Part shown: positions 37,425-46,443 of the stretch, piece after piece
Layout of the letters: each line of letters begins with the position of its first letter
Position numbering within the stretch: position 1 is the first letter of the stretch
Assembly: GCA_963969345.1 (NCBI GenBank)
Contig: OZ017770.1
Coordinates: 10,348,180 to 10,412,179, forward strand
Source of the DNA: Turbatrix aceti
Taxonomy: Eukaryota; Nematoda; Chromadorea; Rhabditida; Panagrolaimidae
Direction of reading: 5' to 3'
DNA length: 64,000 bases
Made by a program: the position numbers and the translations under genes
Notes under the pieces: generated by a model
Database searches by the model: none
Told to the model about the DNA's origin: nothing
Seen by the model: only the letters and a program-made list of their open reading frames with translations

Positions 37425-37500
37425 TGTGGGTTATCAATCGTTACTTCTCAGCTGCAATGAACACGTTATGCAGTCTAAGAATTTACGACTGATAACCGCA
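37425..37500 (+). repeat. H hairpin 11
   Basis: GTGGGTTATCAATCGTTACT arm and TTTACGACTGATAACCGCA arm. A decayed right half of another copy precedes it at about 37339-37375. Confidence 0.6.
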
Positions 37501-37639
37501 CAATGCAAAAAGATCACAGTTCCAGCAAGTAGCCACAAAATTCAATGGAATGCAAAATTACAAAGAAAAATAAAAATAAATCATCGAATCAGGGCCAAAA
37601 TTTTATTCTATGTATTAGTTTTTTTACAGGACAACTAAC

Positions 37640-38290
37640 AATGACAAATGACTACAGTTATTAAAATGAAGGTAGTAAACAAATAAATTCTTGAAATGTC
37701 AATTCCCGAAGGGCATTTTGCAGCTAATAAGCAAGGCGGGGCATCAAATCATACGCACGGTCTGGTTTTAGCATACCGGGTGCAAAAAAATAAATAAAGT
37801 GCAAGAAAATCACGAGAACATACACAAAAAAATAAAAGCACAAAAACAAAACCTAAAATTTACAACAAAGACAATCAAGGGTGTCAACTCGCCAAAGTTT
37901 TGTCGGGCCAACCTTTTTATCGAAAGGTAAAATTGAAGTAAAATTTATTAAAATTTTTTCTATTTGATAAAAAATATAAGTCAAAATGCTTGAAATACAC
38001 ATTGCAATTCATGATACTGACTAAAAAAACTCAGGTTTTTGGTTAATTTTTGACTGTTTTGAATAAATTTTTTTCTACAATTTTTGGATAAACCGGGCTG
38101 ACGGGCTGTACCGAGCGATCATCAGGCTCAGCCCTGCCCGATTGACACCCTTAAAGACAGTAGTAAGCTCATGATATTTTTACTGCCGTCAATTTATTGC
38201 CCTAACGCCATTTTTACATTTGGATAACAAAATATAATTGAAAATAATTTTATTTTTTTTTGTCATTATTTTTTTGTATTATGAGCTACA
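37640..38290 (+). repeat. A segment, copy 5, split by MITE 4
   Basis: A homology on both sides of 37875-38152 (CAATTCCCGAAGGGCA before, CATTTTTACATTTGGATAAC after). Confidence 0.6.
37875..38152. mobile_element. hAT-like MITE 4
   Basis: Inverted ends AAGGGTGTCAA and TTGACACCCTT, and a near-exact 8-bp flank duplication (AAAGACAA / AAAGACAG). The interior ends in GGGCTGACGGGCTG-type sequence. A related, left-truncated end lies at about 39912-40162. Confidence 0.65.
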
Positions 38291-38886
38291 CGAGCCACCT
38301 GGCCAGGCTCTACTTATTTATAATTTTGTATTCTTGCGTGGCTTAAAGTTTTCATTGTCTCAAAGCTTTGGAATAAAAATAACCAAAACAATATCCGGAA
38401 GCAAAATCCCGTAACCGTAACAAATTCATCCCCGTACAACAACATCTTTTTTGTTCTTTATCTACAATAGCCGTTAATTTCGATCCCACTAAAAGATCGT
38501 AAAAAAATTTTTCTTTCATAAAATTTTTTTTGATTACTGTAAAAATATTCTTTTTGTACTTTTTTATTTTTTTGTTACGCTAGTTATTATCATTACCATA
38601 AATCGAATTTATCTATCAATTGCCATCACATAAAATGTTATTTCAGAACAAATAAAAAAATTTTTTTGTCGATTTCCGCTGCGTTGTCTCGTGCCAGCTG
38701 TAAGAAAAGACACGCGACATTTGTGATTTTGCTGGCTTGCGAGCTGGCACATTTTATCTAAAATATTGAAGGTAAAAAATAGCAAAGAAATATTTTATTG
38801 ATCAAATCTAGAATTTGTTTGAAACGTAATTTTTTTTATTTTCTGTGCCATTAAAAAAACATACGAATCCATCGTTCCGTGGGATA
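38291..38886. other. AT-rich spacer
   Basis: AT-rich, with a pair of GAGCTGGCAC / GTGCCAGCTG-type inverted words near 38690-38760. No gene seen. Confidence 0.35.
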
Positions 38887-38929
38887 CACAAGCATATAAA
38901 AATCAGAAGATAAAGAAAAAAAAAATCAA

Positions 38930-39160
38930 ATCGACGAGTTTTTATGGCGAACGAATGCATAAATGCTCTGTGGGGATCGATTATGCGAGTAGATGATAAA
39001 CGATCACCTGCGTATCGACTGTCTGTCCATTTAGGAAGCGAAGTAGCGAAAGGGGCGTCGCTCAGTTGTTGTGGACAAAAAAACCATGCAAAAGTGAATA
39101 ACAAAAAAAGTACGCAAACAGAAAATATGCACAAAAAATTTTTACTTAAAAAAATATAAC
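38930..39160 (-). repeat. L segment, copy 5 (inverted)
   Basis: Minus-strand copy inside the left arm; homologous to 41350-41580. Confidence 0.6.
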
Positions 39161-40471
39161 TATGAATTTAAAACGCAAAAAAATATGTGACAATTAAAAA
39201 ATAAATAAATATTTACTTTACTTAAAAAAATTAAATTTTGAAATGTTAATTGTGAATGTAAAATAAAAAAATATACAATTTTTTGTGAAAAAAAAGAACA
39301 TGGATTTGACAATAAATCAACCGCTTAGTCCGGTTATAGTATTTTTGTTCAAATTCACGTTTCTAATTACACTTTTAAAAATGTTTTTAGTCTTTGTAAA
39401 CAACGACTGAAGATCACGGGTATCATGACGTCAATAGGGTTTACTGGGATGCTGAATTCATTTCTCAAAACAGATATTGTCTAACGCTTTAATGAACGTC
39501 AGAAACTCCTTTTTTGGGGTGGCCCTATCTTTTTGCAGACCACTGTATATTCAGAGATGATTGCTCAGCGTAAAGCATGACTGCCAGTGAAAATTAAGAT
39601 TGGTCATTCTGTTTCAACTATCTGGGGTAACAACCGATGTCTTAAACTTGCATAATTAAAATCCGATTTCAGGTGCAAAACGCAACGACGTAACGTGCAA
39701 AACGCAAGATTGGCCTCGGCTTATCGGAACAATGGCAGCGCGCAGCGACTTGCAAAAAAAAGTAATTTTTTTTTAAATCTAAAAATATTTTGTTCATTAT
39801 TTTAAAATTGAGCAGTTCAATCACAAAAAAAATGAATACTTTTTTTTCAGGGAAACAATTTGATCAACTGTGACGTGAATAAACTCCCGCTTCCAAAATT
39901 TGTAAAAAAAAGCCCGGTTTAAAAAAAAAGAAAATTTTGGAACAAAATTTATTCAAAACAGTCAAAAATGAACCAAAAACTTGCTCATTTTGAGTAATCC
40001 TATCCCATTATGAATAACAACGTGTATTTTTACCTTTTCAACTCATATTTTTCGACAAATTGAAAAAATTTTAGTAAATTTTGCTTCAATTTTACCCTTT
40101 GGTAAAAAGGCGGGCCCGGCCCGGGCCGGGCCGACAAAAATTCGGCCCGTTGACACCCTTGCCTCCGACTCGCCAACAAAAAGGCTCTTGAGGGGATGAT
40201 TGTCTTCATAATAAATTGTTTCACCAAAACCGTGTCTTCGAGGCCTTCGGGGCTTTACAGGAGATTTTACAGAGCTGGTCCATTTGCTGCTCCATCTGAT
40301 TCCATCTTTTGCCTTGTATCATGAGCGGTCATTACATGGATCAACTTAAACACTTTGCAAGATCAGTTTTACTTCAGAGTTTTCATATGAATTTATATAA
40401 AACCGAAGACCTTTAAAGCAAAAATTAAACAATATACAGATTCTTTGTTAAACTTCTACTTTGCAAATATA

Positions 40472-40603
40472 CCTCCGAGGCGATGGACCGACGACTTTGC
40501 GGCCTTCCAGAACGCTCCTGCTAAGGACTACGACGTGACGCAGGTAGCTACGATTGACGGCGCCCTCTTCGTGCAATCTCGATACTCATTACTGTCTCTT
40601 TAA
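40472..40603 (+). pseudogene. LINE ORF C-terminal fragment
   Basis: Reads PPRRWTDDFAAFQNAPAKDY then a stop. The PPRRWTDD motif is the conserved C-terminal end of many RTE/CR1-type LINE proteins. A GTAAAGT-rich tail follows (40625-40660). Confidence 0.5.
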
Positions 40604-41349
40604 TTTTGTAATGAGTAATTATGCACGAGTAAGAGTAATAAAGTAAAGTAAAAGTAAAGTTTGCAAATATACCTGCCTACCATCTGGTTACATTGCCCCT
40701 TGTGTCCCGACGGATGGTCAGCCATCAGCCTTACATGAAGATCAAACACAAGCGCCGTCCCACCACAAATATCCCGAATCGCCTCTTTACTGTCGATGTC
40801 GATCAAACACATCTTCGCCGCCACGTCCGGTTTTCATGCGTCATTGACTTCCAACCCGCGGTTGGCACGGCAGTGTGCTTGCATCTGAAGTGTCGTCTTA
40901 TTCCACGCCCGTCCATCACAACTGTGGTCAATCTGAGCAATCATCTCTGAATATACAGTGGTCTGCAAAAAGATAGGGCCACCCCAAAAAAGGAGTTTCT
41001 GACGTTCATTAAAGCGTTAGACAATATCTGTTTTGAGAAATGAATTCAGCATCCCAATAAACCCTATTGACGTCATGATACCCGTGATCTCCAGTCGTTG
41101 TTTACAAAGACTAAAAACATTTTTAAAAGTGTAATTAGAAACGTGAATTTGAACAAAAATACCATAACCGGACTAAGCGGTTGATTTAGTGTCAAATCCA
41201 TGTTCTTTTTTTTCACAAAAAATTGCATATTTTTTTTATTTTACATTCACAATTAACATTACAAAATTTAATTTTTTTAAGTAAAGTAAATATTTATTTA
41301 TTTTTTAATTGTCACATATTTTTTTGCGTTTTAAATTCATATTTATATT

Positions 41350-41580
41350 TTTTTAAGTAAAAATTTTTTGTGCATATTTTCTGTTTGCGTACTTTTTTTG
41401 TTATTCACTTTTGCATGGTTTTTTTGTCCACAACAACTGAGCGACGCCCCTTTCGCTACTTCGCTTCCTAAATGGACAGACAGTCGATACGCAGGTCATC
41501 GTTTATCATCTACTCGCATAATCGATCCTTACAGCATTTATGCATTCGTTCGCCATAAAAACTCGTCGATTTGATTTTTT
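41350..41580 (+). repeat. L segment, copy 4
   Basis: Right-arm L copy, about 0.75 kb upstream of the PPGY-B ORF. Confidence 0.6.
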
Positions 41581-41749
41581 TTCTTTATCTTCTGAATTTT
41601 TATATGCTTGTGTATTTAATAATATTTAATACAACGTGTGATATTGTTCTTTGCGTATTCAGTTTATGTACATAAATTTTTTTATCTGTTCGTTGGTCAC
41701 GACAAACTTTATTTTTTTACAATTTGTTTTTGATTGCATGTTTTTTTAG

Positions 41750-42288
41750 CAGAGTTGTTCAATTCGACAATTTTCAGTGCTCGCTCTGCTCGCGCTCTTT
41801 GAGCAATTCAATTTTCCGTGCTCGCTCTGCTCATGCTCTTTGAGTTCCTAAAATTTTCGCGCTCGCTCTGCTCGCGCTCTTTTATTCTCAGATCCTCTGC
41901 TCTTGCTCTGCTCACGCTCGTGAGTTGAGCAGGAGCAAGCAATGAGCAAACATGGCTCACACAAAAAAAGTGAATTTTAAGACACAAATTCAGTCCTTTG
42001 CTAAAAGAAATACCGCATATTGCTTCGAGATACCCCCAACATCGTGTTTTTGGTCGAAATTACCAGTATTTTAGTATTTGTAGCACTAAATTTATAGTGA
42101 GCAGTGCTCATTTTTAAAATTTCTCGCGCTCGCTCTGCTCGCGCTCTTTGAGCAATTCAATTTTTCGTGCTCGCTCTGCTCATGCTCATTGAGCACTCCA
42201 ATTTTTCGCGCTCGCTCCGCTCGCGCTCGTGAGCTGAGCAGGAGCGAGCAGTGAGCAGGAGCAATTTTGTGAGCATCGAACAACTCTG
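41750..42288 (-). mobile_element. hAT-type MITE, copy 2 (539 bp)
   Basis: Inverted copy of 2377-2915, same length and essentially the same sequence by eye. The 8-bp duplication is TTTTTTAG (41742-41749 and 42289-42296), itself this genome's splice-acceptor consensus. Confidence 0.88.
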
Positions 42289-42309
42289 TTTTTTAGTAAA
42301 ACGGAAAAA

Positions 42310-42762
42310 ATGTCCGTTCCTCCTGGATACTTCAAACAGCCGTTCCCGCATCTACCTCTTCGACGAATGAGATTTGTCAGGCCTATCAACGCCGCTGTTC
42401 CAACCGAGGCCACTGTTACCTTCGCTAAAGTCACAACGAATGTGTCCAAGCAACCTATGAGTCCGTATCCGTCGTCAAACGCTCCAGCAGCCAACAAGTT
42501 GTTGAGTGATGACGGATCGTCAATCTCCAGCAAAAGCGTTCCAGGCGAAGTCCAAAATTCTGAAGCCACTGCTGCTGTCACCGATAATGCAATCACGCTA
42601 CCACCCGTCGTCCAAAAAGACGTAGTCAAGAATGATCTGACCCGTCAACCAGTCGTCGCCTCAGCGTTGTCGGATGCGATTGCATCTTCGGCTCTCGCCG
42701 AGTTTGCATGTGAATTTTACCTTGGCGGGTACCGATTTCCATTTTTCGAGCAAACTGAATAA
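42310..42762 (+). CDS. PPGY-motif protein B, 150 aa, function unknown
   Basis: ORF begins 13 nt after TTTTTTAG, the downstream copy of a MITE target duplication, so the upstream part may be missing or on another exon. In frame from that acceptor the reading is KTEK then MSVPPGY. The motif at residues 4-26 matches PPGY-A at 13 of 23 positions. The remainder is Ala/Ser/Val/Pro-rich and unlike PPGY-A. The frame ends ...YRFPFFEQTE-TAA, then stays open past the stop (YHPSACQSQKQSEPPRDVSL) to a good donor CTTCT|GTAAGT at 42829, so the stop may be a recent nonsense change or a missed intron. No known domain seen. Confidence 0.5.
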   Translation: MSVPPGYFKQPFPHLPLRRMRFVRPINAAVPTEATVTFAKVTTNVSKQPMSPYPSSNAPAANKLLSDDGSSISSKSVPGEVQNSEATAAVTDNAITLPPVVQKDVVKNDLTRQPVVASALSDAIASSALAEFACEFYLGGYRFPFFEQTE

Positions 42763-43140
42763 TATCATCCGTCTGCGTGTCAATCACAAAAGCAGTCAGA
42801 ACCTCCCAGAGATGTATCGCTATCTTCTGTAAGTTTTATTTTTAAATAAAAAAATTAATAAAGCGTTTTTTACTGATTTTTTTTATTTTTGTCAGACAAT
42901 TGTTGTTTATATCCGATTTTGGCTTGTTTTTCTCACTTTTGACCGCACATTTTTTTAGACCGTGCCGGTCACCATTTTCCGTCGCCTTCTCTTCCATCGG
43001 TCACTCTCCCGTCATTTTCTCTTCCGTCGTTCTCCCTGCCGTTGTCCTCGTATTCAGGCCGCCGAGATCATCCAGCTCAAAGAGCGCTTCCAAAAAGGGT
43101 CCCCCATTCTTTGAAATTCTGTAGAAATATTTTATATCAT
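42763..43140 (+). other. Possible downstream exon of PPGY-B
   Basis: A donor at 42829 and an acceptor CATTTTTTTAG ending at 42959 would join to a GC-richer open stretch to about 43075-43123 (rich in Ser, Pro, Arg and Leu in two frames). Which frame is used, if any, cannot be decided. Confidence 0.3.
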
Positions 43141-44930
43141 AAATTTTTTAATTGTTTTTATAAATAAACATAATTTCTGTACAAAGATTCTTAGAGAAAT
43201 TTATTTTTTTTATGAATAACAAATGTATTAATAATGTTTTAACACAAAAAATTGTTTTAAATCTGTTTTTTTTTTATTTAAAATTTGAAATCTGTGATTC
43301 GCAACTGCCACCAACATTGCGAACGTTCGCACCGACGAAAATAAGACCAGCGATGTAGCTGACAGCGATTCAAGACGATAAGCAGGAAGACAGACTTCCA
43401 GCTAGATCCGACGGGATAGTTAAACATTAAATGAACAGCTTTCTTTTTAATTCGGTAGCTCGAATGTTTGAGACCGTAATTTAGGTTCGGTTGACAACTC
43501 TGTTGTAGAGTGATGCATTACAAAGCATAAAATTCGCGTTGCATCTTTGTTATGCACGCAAGGTAACCCTATCGCCACTTTAACTTAATTGCAACAGGTC
43601 AAAATGAAGACCAACCTCATATATAAATTTGTAATATTTATATAAATATATATTGTTATTTTAATAAATAAATACATAGTAAGTATATTGATGTAAGTGT
43701 AGCTGACATCCAATTTTTATACACACCACAAATGTACAATATTCGAACTTTGTCAAAAAGGAGGGACATCTTAAAACAACTCTTTTCCTTCAAAAAATGG
43801 TCGCATGTAATGACACAAAAAATTGTCTACCTGTTGTCCTCCACACTTATGTGCATACATTGCTGATAGGTTTTTAGTTGAAACCATTGGATTTTAATGA
43901 CGTCAGCTTTTTGACACCGTCAACAGCCATAAATTGAAAAAAAATGCACCCACGCACACCGGAAAAAGCAAAAAAAAAACTTTGTCTTATTGTTTACAGA
44001 AAAGCATAAAATTGGTCTTTGAATGGGACGGAGAAATTTGTTTTTTTAAAGAAAGAAATTATTTTTGGCATATGCAACAAACGGCTGTGAAGTACACAGT
44101 TTAACGATGTCTTTGCCGTCATCACCTTTGGAATCGACATGTAAACAAAATCGCGATAACCTCACATCCATCGCTTACAGTTTTTCCTGCAAACTCAAAT
44201 TAGGTAACCTCAAGACTTTTTTTTGCATTTTGTTTTTAAAAAATATTTAAAAAAAATTGAATCAAAAACTTGGAAAAGAATGTTTAAAAAAAAAAAGTCG
44301 TCGGCTTGGCTGCAAAAGAAAGCATAATTGAGTAAAAAGGTCAGTTTTTTTGACTGCAGAAAAATGTCCAAGGAATGTGCGTTGTTTGCACGTTCGACAT
44401 GTTTGTCTTGGTCCATCGCATTATAAGTTCCATTGCATAAACCGGCAGACACGCACAGACACTCACTTGGTCCCCGCTTTCAACGGCACCTAGGCACAGC
44501 ATGTGCTTTCACCTTATTTTTGGACAATAGACGCTAGGTGATCTGTTCATCTGTACGCATGTGACTTATAATTGTGCTTTATTCATACAACTCAACGACT
44601 GCGATGTAGCATCGTATTGTAAATATTTTACTTCTTTATTTACTTATTTCAAAGCCTACCGTATATTGATAAATATATATGTAAATATAAATATTATGAT
44701 ACTATGGATGTGACACGTAGGTTTTTTTGAGTGTAGTCGATAAAATTATGTAAATGCGATCATGCTTTGGCTCTGTATAGTCAGTCACCTAGTTTGTGCA
44801 ACTCGCTTGGCAAACTCTGCATGTAGTTAACTGACTTACGCAGAAAACCTCTTTTTAGGTAAAAAAATGGCAGTGTTTAAGCAAAAAACGTCTTAGAAGA
44901 CAGAAGGGGAAGAAGGATCACGAAAAAAGC
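43140..44930. other. AT-rich intergenic sequence
   Basis: A partial stem-loop motif TGCACGCAAGGT lies at about 43556. Otherwise I see no gene; open frames are short and unsupported. Confidence 0.4.
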
Positions 44931-45014
44931 GTCATTGATCGGATTTTTTGTCACACATTTTCGGGCTATTTTTATTGTGGTTTTAAATATTATTTTTTGG
45001 TGGTTTTTCCTGAT

Positions 45015-45130
45015 GCGAAAATTTAACAAGCATAAAGCAAATTACCCGGTAATGGAAACATTGGCGTTAGCAATTGTCTTTAAAGTGATGGAATTTAGGT
45101 GCTATGTACATACATTGAGGACGCACCTCA
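45015..45130 (+). pseudogene. Decayed Ty3/Gypsy RNase H fragment
   Basis: Reads KFNKHKANYPVMETLALAIV then KVMEFRCYVHTL. Aligns with the NRHEANYPAVETEALAIVFA block of the better-kept copy 450 bp downstream. No integrase or protease nearby. Confidence 0.65.
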
Positions 45131-45205
45131 GCATTTGTGGGCGCAGACGGCATGATCGGCATTACAACGGCCCTATCCGTCACCGAATCGACATGGTGCA
45201 GTGAG

Positions 45206-45590
45206 CTACTTTCGCCGTTTTGTGCCCCAGTTTGCTGAGATCATGCACCCCTCTATGCGCTCGCTGACCACGATGTCGCGAAAGAGTGGGGTGAGGCACA
45301 AGACGAGGCGTTGAGTCTAATCAAACAACGATTAGCATCGGCACCGACACTAGCTGCCCCCCGAGTAGACGAGGCCTTCACCATCGAGACCGACGCGTCA
45401 GCAAAATCGTTCGCCGCCATTTTGCTGCAAAAGCAAGGCGACGAAGTCCATCCCGTCACCTGCGCGTCGCGCAAGTTGAACCGGCACGAGGCAAACTACC
45501 CGGCCGTAGAAACTGAAGCTCTGGCTATCGTCTTCGCTGTCAATTTTTTTGGTTGTGCAGCGAACAGCTGTTGCTCCTCTTGCCCTTTAG
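45206..45590 (+). pseudogene. Ty3/Gypsy RT end plus RNase H, frameshifted
   Basis: Begins with the RT thumb (YFRRFVPQFAEIMHP), shifts frame near 45254, then runs through connection and RNase H: DEALSLIKQRLASAPTL, FTIETDASAKSFAAILLQKQ, SRKLNRHEANYPAVETEALA. The catalytic DAS and ETE blocks are visible. Coding stops where the LTR-related palindrome begins at 45619, so integrase is absent. Confidence 0.85.
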
Positions 45591-45618
45591 CACCCTGACC
45601 CCAACGCCCTCCAATATT

Positions 45619-45721
45619 GTGCAACTTGACCCGCGTAGCGTGCCCTGACACGGGCAAGCATAGGTTGATCATTGACCTATGCTTGCCCATGTCAGGGCAC
45701 GCTACGCGGGTCAAGTTGCAC
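45619..45721. repeat. 103-bp near-perfect palindrome
   Basis: GTGCAACTTGACCCGCGTAG... and its reverse complement meet around TGATCATTGA with one mismatch seen. It looks like two LTR 5' ends placed head to head. Confidence 0.85.
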
Positions 45722-45910
45722 GGCCCCTTTTGGGTCCCTATAAAAGGGACCCACACACACCCCCGACATTATTGTTATCACTATATTCATTTTTAAATTT
45801 GAGTTCTTATTTTTGCTAATTATTCTTTATCACGATACTTATATTTCGTTGTCGAGATAAAGTTATCGCGTTGTGTTTAGTATCCTTACAGAGGGAACCT
45901 GACGGGGACA
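45690..45910 (+). mobile_element. LTR 1 of the Gypsy element
   Basis: TGT...ACA-bounded, with TATAAAA (45739-45745) in the loop of GGGTCCC/GGGACCC, then TTGTCGAGATAAAG, ATCGCGTTGTGT and ACAGAGGGAACC shared with LTR 2. Confidence 0.7.
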
Positions 45911-46160
45911 CGTCAGGTTGCTTTTGAATACTCTAGAATAAAACCAAACCGAAAATTGGACATGGCCAACATGGTAACATTTATGTTTTCTTTTGTTTTT
46001 TTTCAGTATTGTTGTTCTTATTTTACAAATTCAGTACACTAAAAATGTTTGTTGTCATTTTAAATGCAACCGATATTTTTTTTAATCAAAAAAATTTATT
46101 TACACCTTGGATAAAATTTTTTTTGGAAAATTGAATACAAAAAAAATTTTTATAAAGCTG

Positions 46161-46390
46161 CCCCGTCCCTTTTTGGGTCCCTATAAAAGGGACCCACATC
46201 CCCTCATTAGGATTCAGTCTTATTATTCAGTTTCTTTATCGTGATTGTTGTGATTTTGTGATTATTCTTAGATTCTTACTTTGATCATTATCTTGTTATT
46301 CCTATTTGCTGTTTCTTATTTTACTTGTCGAGATAAAGATATATCGCGTTGTGTCTAGTATCTTCACAGAGGGAACCAGACGGGGACACA
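46161..46390 (+). mobile_element. LTR 2, 5'-truncated and diverged
   Basis: Same GGGTCCCTATAAAAGGGACC hairpin-TATA and 3' blocks as LTR 1 with many differences; lacks the first about 45 bp. Lies about 50 bp downstream of the 46444 stop codon, in opposite orientation to that gene. Confidence 0.7.
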
Positions 46391-46443
46391 TCAAGTGTTA
46401 TCAAAGTTGTTGATCAGGAGTTGTTTGTTACTTTGGTTCATGC

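Larger units (their letters stand above)
38887..41617. mobile_element. 2.7-kb element with 0.68-kb inverted arms and inward Tc1-like tips
   Basis: Arms 38887-39570 and 40932-41617 are inverted copies. Each carries an L segment in its outer part, and toward the inside a CAGTGGTCTGCAAAAAGAT tip typical of Tc1/mariner ends (tips at 39545 and 40956). The tips face each other, and a 21-bp inverted flank (TATTCAGAGATGATTGCTCA) continues inside them. The spacer holds a hAT-like end (to about 40162) and a LINE C-terminal fragment. Confidence 0.75.

Noticed and set aside
38808..41574. MCIFSVCVLF... small membrane proteins in both arms
   Set aside because: The two frames exist only because the arms are inverted copies; no other L copy keeps the frame.
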